Source: JBALVT01 sp047612385 (GTDB lineage Bacteria > Pseudomonadota > Gammaproteobacteria > Pseudomonadales > Halieaceae). From it: a stretch of DNA of 36,438 bases. The notes under the pieces were generated by a model. The model was not told the DNA's origin. It did no database searches and worked only from the letters and a program-made list of their open reading frames with translations. The stretch is taken from assembly GCA_047612385.1 (NCBI GenBank), contig JBLGAR010000034.1, forward strand, positions 1-36,438, read 5' to 3'. The number at the start of each line of letters is the position of its first letter. Within the stretch, counting starts at the first letter, position 1. This document shows, in pieces, positions 15,828 to 22,922 of the stretch. The position numbers were made by a program, and so were the translations under genes.

Positions 15828-17726
15828 TTAGGCTCCAACCAATTGCGGAATGACAATCGACGTGCCGGGTTGAAGTTTGTCGAGATTTAAATCTGGATTG
15901 TATTGGCGCAGTAGCCACATGGGTATTTTGAACTGCTGGCGAGTGAGCAACCACAGGGACTCTCCCCGCGCGATCACGTGGGTTTTGGTCTCATGGATTT
16001 GCCAAACCATAAAAAAGTTTTGTTGCAAGTCAGATTGATAGGCCAGGCGCCGACGCTCAAACTCCTCGGGTTTTATTCTTGAGAAGTCCAGCTTGAGGCG
16101 GTGGCCGATAACAAGTGGCCGGCCATAGGGCATACCGTTGAGCCGCCGCAAACCACTGGCGCGCAGATCCAGCCATTCAGCATAGTGACCCAACGTCTCC
16201 GTTGCCTGAATCTCGATCGTATCGTCAGCTGTGACGGTGTAGTCGCTGGGATCGGCGAGTATACCGATGGGGTCGGATTCAGATATTGTATCGATCGGTG
16301 GATCATCAATAGCAGATGCCTGAAGTTCGATAGTAGGTTTCGACACTGGAGCTTGCTGGGTTTGCGCAACAATGGCCGTATTGACCTCGGCGGTTGTAAT
16401 AGCGCCTTCCAGTGGCAGGCGCAGTACCTGTCCCACGCGTATTTGATAGCGTCTGTTAAGGCCGTTCATAGCCACCACATCCCGCGCGCTATGGCCGTAG
16501 CGCGAGGCAATTTCAGAGACGGTATCTCCGGGAACCACTTTGTGGAACACATCCAGTGTTTGCTCGGCGAACTGTTTGTCCGAAGGAATACTCGCCAGCA
16601 AGTCCTTTACTGCTTTAGTTTTATCTCGCGAGGGGACGCGCATCATAAAGCCTTTCGGTATGTGTTTTTTCCCTATCCACACCGGGTCCAACAGGGAGCG
16701 ATTGTGACGCTTGAGTTCGTCGATGTCGGTATTAAACGCCTCCGAAATTGCGGCTGCCGAGATGTAATTTGGTATTTCTACGGCGGTATACGCCGCTGCA
16801 GCTCGTTTGTCTACCGGGCCGAAATAACGCTTGGGGTGACTGCTCACCTCAAGCGCCGCCAGAAATGAAACGTAAAAGTTTCGCGAGGCAAATCCAAATG
16901 CCCGTCCTTTATAATCTCGCACGATGGTAGCGATATCTGAGGTCCCGAGGGTTTTCTTAGCTCGCCTCACTCCGGCTGCGCCATGATTGTAAGCGGTGAG
17001 CGCCAGGGGCCAACTGCCTGTGAGCTGTAAGTTGTGTTGTAGTAACTGTGCTGCTGCCACCGTGGATGCGAAGGGATCCATACGCTCGTCTAATACATAA
17101 TCGATATGTAGATAGCGCCTGCCGGTTGAGCGAGTGAATTGCCAGATACCCGCAGCACCCGCGCTGGAGTAGGCATTGAGATTAAAGGAAGACTCTACGT
17201 GGGGCAGTGCAGCGAGCTCTAACGGTAGGTCGTGCTCAGACATGACCCTCTCAATGTAGTCGTGCCATTCGCCCGAGCGCGTTATGCCATCGCGAAATCG
17301 GTCGGATTGTCCGCGCTGAAACCTGAGGTCTTTTGCGGCGCGGCGCAATTCAGAGGCGCTAATCTGGGACCCCAAAAGTTGCAGTAATTTTTTCTCTTGC
17401 TCAGTGGCAGTGAGGCGATTGTCGGCCAAATTATTCAGCATCTGGGAAAGGCGAATTTTCGCATTCTTGATTTGCTTGTTATCGGCTGTTCGGCGGCCCG
17501 TTAAATTCAGGGTTTCATAGACCACGCCAAGCTTGCTGGCATCGTGGATAAAACCACTGTTGGTATCGATTTGCGTATAGACGCGAACCCAGAAGGCAAC
17601 ATCGGCTTCTAGTTCGGCGGGAAGTGGAAATAGACTATTTGCCCGGCTCGGTTGAGTGATCACGAGGGTGCAGGCGAGCAGCAAAACACCTGAGAAAAGT
17701 TGAAACATAGTTGAAGATCTGTCCAT
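15828..17726 (-). CDS. mltD: membrane-bound lytic murein transglycosylase, MltD-like, with LysM repeats
   Basis: A 632-residue exported peptidoglycan-cleaving enzyme. The N-terminus is a signal sequence; LLLAC at 15-19 could be a lipobox, as MltD proteins are often lipoproteins, with cleavage after SRA near residue 29 as the alternative. The SLT domain has catalytic E178 in LPHVESSFN, then GAAGIWQFT (190-198) and AYNHG (245-249). Three LysM-type peptidoglycan-binding modules follow: VVPGDTVSEIASRYGH near 400, a degenerate one near 490-540, and VIARGESLWLLTRQQF near the C-terminus. It is longer than E. coli MltD (about 450). AGGAG sits close before the ATG at 17726. No downstream partner: the next gene on this strand is the decayed amidohydrolase. 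Confidence 0.9.
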   Translation of the reverse strand: MDRSSTMFQLFSGVLLLACTLVITQPSRANSLFPLPAELEADVAFWVRVYTQIDTNSGFIHDASKLGVVYETLNLTGRRTADNKQIKNAKIRLSQMLNNLADNRLTATEQEKKLLQLLGSQISASELRRAAKDLRFQRGQSDRFRDGITRSGEWHDYIERVMSEHDLPLELAALPHVESSFNLNAYSSAGAAGIWQFTRSTGRRYLHIDYVLDERMDPFASTVAAAQLLQHNLQLTGSWPLALTAYNHGAAGVRRAKKTLGTSDIATIVRDYKGRAFGFASRNFYVSFLAALEVSSHPKRYFGPVDKRAAAAYTAVEIPNYISAAAISEAFNTDIDELKRHNRSLLDPVWIGKKHIPKGFMMRVPSRDKTKAVKDLLASIPSDKQFAEQTLDVFHKVVPGDTVSEIASRYGHSARDVVAMNGLNRRYQIRVGQVLRLPLEGAITTAEVNTAIVAQTQQAPVSKPTIELQASAIDDPPIDTISESDPIGILADPSDYTVTADDTIEIQATETLGHYAEWLDLRASGLRRLNGMPYGRPLVIGHRLKLDFSRIKPEEFERRRLAYQSDLQQNFFMVWQIHETKTHVIARGESLWLLTRQQFKIPMWLLRQYNPDLNLDKLQPGTSIVIPQLVGA

Positions 17727-17792
17727 TAAAACTCCTGGCAGCTATGTGCTCTGCGTGTGGAGCCCATGCCGCCCTATACTGGTTACGCTGTG

Positions 17793-18647
17793 TTATCGGT
17801 TATCGGGGCTATCGGCTATCGTCGTGCGGTGTAAGAGTCGGTCATGCCCCTCATAGCCCCCTGTCGCCCGGTGTAGAACCGAGCGGTTGTCCCACATCAA
17901 TAACATGTTTTTTTGCCACTGGTGGTGATATTGAAACTCTGGTCTCGTCTGCCACTCGTGCAGTTCTACCAACAGATCTACCGCTTCGACCTCAGACATG
18001 CCCTCAATACCCACGATATAGCCAAAACAGCCGTAGATAACGGGTTGTCCGGTTTCTGGATGCTCTCTAATAATGGGGTGCAATTGAGTGGCATTGGCCG
18101 ATTCCGAGGGCTTGATCTCCATGCTGCGATCGCTGTCCTGATCTTCCTGGCCGTACATACCATCGGGAGAATAGGCCGCTTTAGCGGAGTGAATGGCTAT
18201 TTTACCTTCCAGTTTCTCTCGCAATGCCGCTGGAATCTCATCCAGTGCCTTGTGCTGATTATTGAACCAGGTGTCGCCGCCTACGGGGGGTATGGTTATG
18301 CCAAAAAGACAGGTGGCAGCCGGTGGTACCTCCTGAAAACTCCAGTCGGTATGCCAGTTCTCGGCAAACAGTGGTGCTACTTCACTCGCGGAGCGCTGTA
18401 CCGCAATAATGTGCTCCCGACCCTCAATGGCTGCGATGAAGGGATCGTCACCAAAGTCTCCGAAATATTGAGAAAACCTTTCGAGATCATCGTCCGACAT
18501 TGTTTGATCTGGAAATGCGATGACGTGGTGCTCGAGCCAGGCAGCACGAATATCCGCGATTTCTGCTGGATCTAGCGGCTGCGTAAGATCGACACCGGAT
18601 ACTGAGGCGCCGCAGGCCTGGCCGCTGGGGATAATATTTATTGTCAT
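17793..18647 (-). CDS. TauD/TfdA family 2-oxoglutarate-dependent dioxygenase
   Basis: A 284-residue non-haem Fe(II), 2-oxoglutarate-dependent dioxygenase. The iron triad is H99-x-D101 in ENWHTDWSF and H259 in SVLHRATGG. An Arg for the 2-oxoglutarate carboxylate follows at R270 or R274 near LLHRTTI. The TauD group oxidises taurine, alkyl sulfates or aryloxyalkanoates; clear taurine-specific residues could not be judged. MLLMWDNRSVLHR is strongly family-like. AGGTG lies upstream of the ATG. It stands alone between the transglycosylase and a zinc-ribbon protein, without the TauABC transporter or other sulfonate genes, so the substrate is open. Confidence 0.88.
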   Translation of the reverse strand: MTINIIPSGQACGASVSGVDLTQPLDPAEIADIRAAWLEHHVIAFPDQTMSDDDLERFSQYFGDFGDDPFIAAIEGREHIIAVQRSASEVAPLFAENWHTDWSFQEVPPAATCLFGITIPPVGGDTWFNNQHKALDEIPAALREKLEGKIAIHSAKAAYSPDGMYGQEDQDSDRSMEIKPSESANATQLHPIIREHPETGQPVIYGCFGYIVGIEGMSEVEAVDLLVELHEWQTRPEFQYHHQWQKNMLLMWDNRSVLHRATGGYEGHDRLLHRTTIADSPDNR

Positions 18648-18740
18648 TGGATTGCACCTGTTGAACCAAGTGGAATACTGGTGCTTTTCACACTGTTTGG
18701 CAATTGTAGATTTGCAGCCTCGTAACTGCTAACGGAAAAA

Positions 18741-19496
18741 TTATAGTAGAACTACTGCGACGGAAACGATGACAATTAGGGCCACGCCTACCGCGGCTAG
18801 TATGTTAAATTTCTTGGCGCCAGTTTCATCACTCTCGACTGGGTAGTCTAAGTCATCTTGCGCAGCAGATCGGTGATCCGATAGCGTGCTTGCGAGTTGT
18901 TTGTACTTTTCAACGATGACCCCACATTCCGCGCAGGCGTCCGCCTGTTCCTGTTGTGTCCTGCACTTTGGGCAAATCATTGAGCTCGTAGTTTTGCACT
19001 TAGCGATTTCCACCATTTGCATTTCTGCCATAGGTTTCTTGGGTGCTACGCCAATGATGGATAGCTCTGGTGCCTGTTTTGGTTCGATATCGACGATGGC
19101 TAACTCTACGGGCGTAGGGGACTCCTCTTTCGTAACTATGGGTTCGGCCGGCTCAGGTTCGTCCGGATCAGGTTCGTCCGGAATGGGCTCTGCCGGCTTG
19201 CTGGGTCTCATGTCTGCTACAGACAATTCAACTGAAGTTTTCGGAACAGCTTCCTCAGCTTGCTGTGGCAGAAGATCCGAAATGATCCCGATCGCAGTGA
19301 GGGCATCTTCATAAGCTTTAGCCTGCTTCTCCCCAAGGTCTTTGCGCAGTACGCGGCGCTTGCCCTGAAAGTAAGGTTCGCTTTTCTCAACCGTCGTTTT
19401 AAACAGTTCAGCAAATTCAGCTTTGGCCTCGTCAATGTTGTGCCCCGGACCAATTTCTCCGCTCATTACCACTGTAAATTTTTGAGCATCACCCAT
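18741..19496 (-). CDS. tail-anchored protein with repeat linker and zinc ribbon, function unknown
   Basis: A 251-residue protein of unknown function. Residues 1-80 form a compact domain beginning FTVVMSGEIGPGHNIDEAK, a type seen at the N-terminus of several uncharacterised gammaproteobacterial membrane proteins. A Pro/Asp/Glu-rich linker holds EPIPDEPDPDEPEPAEP. Four imperfect peptide repeats follow the pattern E-L-S/A-V/I-x-D/G-x-x-P (near 90, 131, 144 and 159). A zinc ribbon C175xxC178...C188xxC191 comes next and a single C-terminal TM helix ends the chain (231-251). With no signal peptide it should be tail-anchored with the body in the cytoplasm. The ATG at 19496 has GGGGA eight bases before it; a GTG at 19511 is the alternative. 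Confidence 0.7.
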   Translation of the reverse strand: MGDAQKFTVVMSGEIGPGHNIDEAKAEFAELFKTTVEKSEPYFQGKRRVLRKDLGEKQAKAYEDALTAIGIISDLLPQQAEEAVPKTSVELSVADMRPSKPAEPIPDEPDPDEPEPAEPIVTKEESPTPVELAIVDIEPKQAPELSIIGVAPKKPMAEMQMVEIAKCKTTSSMICPKCRTQQEQADACAECGVIVEKYKQLASTLSDHRSAAQDDLDYPVESDETGAKKFNILAAVGVALIVIVSVAVVLL

Positions 19497-19856
19497 TTCT
19501 TTGTTCCCCACACTTGTCCTATTTGCCCGGATAATTGAATTGGCACAGTGTATTGGTCTAGCGCGCTATGCCCCTATGTCCAGCTAGGCCATTATAGGAA
19601 GCTGTATGGGGGTTCGACGAATAAAACATGTCAAAATTGCTGACGAGTACCGGTCTTTTTTTGGCAGGATGTAAATTTGTACTCGATATTGTCGACTGGT
19701 TCACAAAAGGCAACACCCATCAGAGAAATGTTGCAATTGTTCTGGGGGAATCTGCGGGATTACCGACAATAGGCCGAACGTTACAAAATATAGCCGCTAC
19801 ACTGTATTGACATAGGCAGGTACTAGCGGCAGCCAACCTAATGGATAACTATAGCG

Positions 19857-20633
19857 GTGGAAGTTTTAAGTACAGACAGCCTTGAGAAGAGGATCTTTAG
19901 TATCGTCGTCCTGCTCGCGGCTATTATGGGCTTTTTGGCGGGGCTGATAAATATTTTCAGCGGGAATCCCATGCGGGAGATCTTTCTTTGCCTGGCTCTG
20001 TTGCTAGTGGGTGTGGTGTTTTATACAGCGTCGGTAAGATTCGATCGCGATAAGTATCTTAGAATTCCCCTAATCCTTATTATTCTTGCGATTGCAGGCG
20101 TCGCTTGGATCACCAACCAAGGTTCCCAGGGAGATGTGCCCTTCTTTGTATTCCTTTTGTTTGCTCTGTGTCTGATCATTTTTCGAAGTCCTTACAATTT
20201 CATTCTCCTGGTCGTTTACAGCGCCACGCTAATGGGCTTGCTGTTGCTGGAGTACATTATTCCTTCTGCTATCGACCCTTACTCAAGTGAGCAACATCGC
20301 GCGCTCGATGTGGCACTCAATCTCTTTATTTGTCTGGCAATATCAACGACGTTGTCTTATCTCGTAGTTCAGGAATACAAAAAAGAGAGAATTCTAAACG
20401 ACATTCTTCACAAACAGACGCTCAAAGACAAGTCCGCCCTGGAGCAAGCCATGGCAGATATAAAACTCTTGGAAGGTATTCTCTCGGTTTGCAGCTTTTG
20501 TAAGAAAATTCGCGATGATAATAACGAATGGAATAAGATGGAAACCTACATCAGCAAGCATTCAGGCGTCGAATTTAGTCACGGGCTATGCCCAGATTGC
20601 GGAAAGGAGCACTATCCAGATTACCTTAAGTAG
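19857..20633 (+). CDS. six-TM membrane protein with C-terminal Cys4 domain, kinase-less sensor
   Basis: A 258-residue membrane protein. Six hydrophobic segments (about 13-34, 40-60, 69-86, 94-109, 113-133, 150-171) are followed by a predicted helical linker (172-206) and a Cys4 tail: C212xxC215 in VCSFCKKIRDDNNEW and C245xxC248 in LCPDCGKEHYPDY. This tail, with W225 and the SKHSGVEFSHG stretch, normally ends PAS, GGDEF or response-regulator proteins. Here it joins a 6-TM sensor-like module directly, with no kinase or cyclase domain. The start is a GTG at 19857 with a poor ribosome site, so the N-terminus is uncertain. It probably senses something at the membrane and signals by protein contact; the partner is unknown. 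Confidence 0.75.
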   Translation: MEVLSTDSLEKRIFSIVVLLAAIMGFLAGLINIFSGNPMREIFLCLALLLVGVVFYTASVRFDRDKYLRIPLILIILAIAGVAWITNQGSQGDVPFFVFLLFALCLIIFRSPYNFILLVVYSATLMGLLLLEYIIPSAIDPYSSEQHRALDVALNLFICLAISTTLSYLVVQEYKKERILNDILHKQTLKDKSALEQAMADIKLLEGILSVCSFCKKIRDDNNEWNKMETYISKHSGVEFSHGLCPDCGKEHYPDYLK

Positions 20634-20635
20634 CC

Positions 20636-20962
20636 CTAGGTGGTTCTAGGTGTTGTTGCAGTCGCATCATTTTGACAATTCCAGCAAAGTTCGAACGATG
20701 CGTCGTTTGTCTCAGCGCAAAAAACGCAAACCCATTCAGCATCGCTTTCTTTACTTAGTGCACCGTTGATCACCTCGCAGGCTTTGTCGTAATCGGAATC
20801 CTTAGGGAGCCAAAGTTCCACCCAGGAGTCGAAGGGCGAGACTTCGCCGATCGCACTGGAGGCGAATTCGTTTTTGACGATGATATCGAAATCATTGGCT
20901 TCGAGGATGTTCTTCGCGTTGGCCACGAAAAAGCGATTTTCGTGGGTGTAAATCATTTTCAT
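20636..20962 (-). CDS. DUF2007-type small protein with C-terminal zinc ribbon
   Basis: A 108-residue cytoplasmic protein. The first 70 residues (MKMIYTHENRFFVANAKNIL and onward) match the pattern of the DUF2007 putative signal-transducing domain, a ferredoxin-like fold related to PII-like modules. The C-terminus adds a zinc ribbon, WVCVFCAETNDASFELCWNC, with two CxxC pairs. It follows the redoxin gene on the same strand, 54 bases away, and converges with the six-TM gene with two bases between. Co-expression with the redoxin is plausible. Function is unknown. Confidence 0.78.
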   Translation of the reverse strand: MKMIYTHENRFFVANAKNILEANDFDIIVKNEFASSAIGEVSPFDSWVELWLPKDSDYDKACEVINGALSKESDAEWVCVFCAETNDASFELCWNCQNDATATTPRTT

Positions 20963-21016
20963 TACTGTGCTCTTAGGCTCGTACTTTCAATGTTCGGCTC
21001 GGTTCTAATAAAGTAG

Positions 21017-21637
21017 CTAATTGAGTAGTTCAATTGCTTTGGCGAGAACAGCTTTTGCATCAACTCTTGTTTTAAAACCTTCGACAAAGATTTTACCGAC
21101 CACTTCCGAATCGGGATTGATAATGAACACTCCAGGGTGCGGTATTCCGTAGGCGCCATCACCAGGCTGATACTGTTCATTTAAGATGCCCAGAGCTTTA
21201 ACCGTAGTGGCTTCAACGTCAGATATAAAGGGATAGCCTATGCTGTTTTTGTCGATAAAAGCTTGCTGTAAATCGGGTGCGTCATAAGTGAGCGCAACTA
21301 CGCCGATTCCCGCGTCCTGAAAGTCTTTTTGATACTGTTGCAATTGCACGAATTGCGCCATGCAGAAGGGTCACCAATCCGCAGAGCGATTAGTGATAAA
21401 TATCATGCCTGTATCGGATATAAATTCATTGATACTGGTGATTTCCCTACCCTGGTAAACGGCTTTTATGGCTGGGAAATTGCCGCCAATTGCCAGGCCT
21501 GGGTCGAATGAGTCGGTGTCACCGGCGATGAACATCTCCTCCGTGATCATTCCCATGAGTTGGTCTTTGAAGAGGAAGGCGCTGCCTACAACCAACACGA
21601 GAAGTGAGACAACTGTGGCGAGAATTTTCTTGATCAT
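21017..21637 (-). CDS. membrane-anchored AhpC/TSA-type redoxin, candidate selenoprotein (in-frame TGA)
   Basis: A single 206-residue frame runs from the ATG at 21637 to 21017 with one internal TGA at 21373-21371. Read as selenocysteine the site is RSADW-U89-P-F-C92, a thioredoxin-type U-x-x-C redox motif. Both flanks fit one redoxin fold: before it GREITSINEFISDTGMIFIT, after it MAQFVQLQQYQKDF, VALTYDAPDLQQAF, YPFISD and HPGVFIINPDSEVV. Residues 4-23 form a hydrophobic N-terminal anchor, so the active site is probably periplasmic. TGA stands exactly where CxxC redoxins have the first Cys, with no frameshift or other damage. A SECIS-like hairpin follows (21340-21356). The alternative is a recent TGC-to-TGA nonsense mutation. 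A GTG at 21652 would add five residues. Confidence 0.8.
21340..21356 (-). promoter_or_regulatory. SECIS-like hairpin downstream of the in-frame TGA
   Basis: In the mRNA, GCAAUU (21356-21351) pairs perfectly with AAUUGC (21345-21340) around the five-base loop CGUGC. The loop starts 20 nucleotides after the UGA and carries a G in its second position (GU). Known bacterial SECIS elements are short stems inside the coding region, with the apical loop about 16-37 nucleotides from UGA and a G near the start of the loop, read by SelB. Two further pairs (UG/CA) can form below a 2x2 internal loop. The fit is good but not tested. Confidence 0.6.
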
Positions 21638-21694
21638 GAGTCGAGTGTACACCTGGGAGCAACCGAATAAAACTGGCTCGATGTTTCAGGCGGG

Positions 21695-21723
21695 TGATAA
21701 TTGCACCTTTTAGCCGCTACACT
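21695..21723 (+). promoter_or_regulatory. possible promoter of the GTPase pair
   Basis: A -10-like TACACT (21718-21723) lies 17 bases after a weak -35-like TGATAA (21695-21700) and about 87 bases before the first GTPase gene. The 13-base string TAGCCGCTACACT also occurs at 19791-19803, about 54 bases before the six-TM gene, which supports a shared promoter-like element. The -35 match is poor. Confidence 0.3.
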
Positions 21724-21809
21724 ATTCCCTGGCTACGCCTCCTTATTGTTTTTGAAAGCAGCGGCTGGAGAATCGCATCAAACGAATATTCACAAAGATC
21801 TATGAAGCA

Positions 21810-22922
21810 GTGATAAATCCTCCTGCGGATGAGGACTTGGAGAAGGCGTGGCAGCTATCGCACAATCCGCTACCTACCCTTTGGTTACTGGGTAAAACCG
21901 GGGCGGGCAAGTCATCTATCGTACAGCAAATGACAGGGCAGACCGCTGCAGAGATTGGCAACGGCTTCATGCCCTGCACAGTGGACTCCAGGCGCTACGA
22001 TTTTCCGTTAGAGCAGCCTATTCTGCGATTTATGGACACCCGGGGTTTGGGGGAGGCCAGCTACGATCCCGCTGCGGATATCGCGGCGCTGGGTAAAACC
22101 AGTCAGGCTTTATTGATAGTAATGCGACTCCTCGATGGTGAGCATAGTGCAGTCCTCGATGCACTACACCAAATACGCCGCTTGCCTAGCGCTATACAGC
22201 GCGATCATGCAATGGTGGTTTACACCGCAGGCGGAGAAATTGATAACGACCATGATCTTGCGCGAGCAATAGCCCAGAAACAGGCATTGATTGAGGAGGC
22301 CTGGGGCCGAGCCCTCGAGCATGTTGTGGTTGATTTTTCTGAACTTGCAGACGGTGATGGTCTGGACAATCGGGGCGCCGAGCAGCTCAATGAGATGATC
22401 GTCGAAAAATTACCTGAACTGAGCCTGTGGCTTTTAAAAACAGCCCATGCAGACACCGAGCAATCCAACTATCTCCAGTTGCGCTCTGAAGTCTTGTGGT
22501 ATGCCAGTGCGGCAGCAACAAGTGACACGATTCCAGCGGTCGGTCTTGTGAGCGTGCCTGGTATACAGGGGAAAATGCTACACAGTCTCGCTCAGCATTA
22601 CGGTATCGCGTGGAGTAAGAGAAACTTTTCTGAATTTACCGCCGCGCTGGGCACCAGTTTAGCTCTGCGCTACGCCATCAGCCTGGTGGGAAGACAGCTG
22701 GCGAAGTTGCTGCCCGGTGTGGGGCAGGTGGCGGGGTCTGCGCTCGCTTTTACCCTAAGCTATGCTAGCACCTATGCCATCGGCAGAGCGGCGTGTAGTT
22801 ATCTGTATCATCAGAAGACAAATACTCCGCTGGATGATGACGCGCTAAAGGAGGTCTATCAAAATGCGATCGCAGAAGGTAAAGCTGCCGGAGAGGATAT
22901 GAAGGGGCAAAGTCAGAAATGA
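21810..22922 (+). CDS. membrane-associated GTPase, first of a coupled pair
   Basis: A 370-residue Era/dynamin-like GTPase. The P-loop (G1) is GKTGAGKSS (28-36), and the G3 motif is D76-T-R-G79 in RFMDTRGLGE. No canonical NKxD (G4) is seen; VVYTAGGEID is in its place. The C-terminal part (about 285-340) is glycine/alanine-rich and hydrophobic, LLPGVGQVAGSALAF and onward, like the DUF697 regions of YcjF-type proteins, and may enter the membrane. The listed start is a GTG at 21810 with a weak ribosome site. Coding-like sequence (RIFTKIYEAVI) runs upstream in frame to a TGA, so the true start may be a rare codon near 21774-21780. The stop overlaps the next start (ATGA). Confidence 0.8.
   Translation: MINPPADEDLEKAWQLSHNPLPTLWLLGKTGAGKSSIVQQMTGQTAAEIGNGFMPCTVDSRRYDFPLEQPILRFMDTRGLGEASYDPAADIAALGKTSQALLIVMRLLDGEHSAVLDALHQIRRLPSAIQRDHAMVVYTAGGEIDNDHDLARAIAQKQALIEEAWGRALEHVVVDFSELADGDGLDNRGAEQLNEMIVEKLPELSLWLLKTAHADTEQSNYLQLRSEVLWYASAAATSDTIPAVGLVSVPGIQGKMLHSLAQHYGIAWSKRNFSEFTAALGTSLALRYAISLVGRQLAKLLPGVGQVAGSALAFTLSYASTYAIGRAACSYLYHQKTNTPLDDDALKEVYQNAIAEGKAAGEDMKGQSQK

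Noticed and set aside
19628..19810. 60-residue plus-strand ORF (MSKLLTSTGLFLAGCKF...)
   Set aside because: No ribosome site at a normal distance, no recognised family, and its 3' end contains the promoter-like string TAGCCGCTACACT for the next gene. It may be a real small protein, but nothing beyond an open frame supports it.
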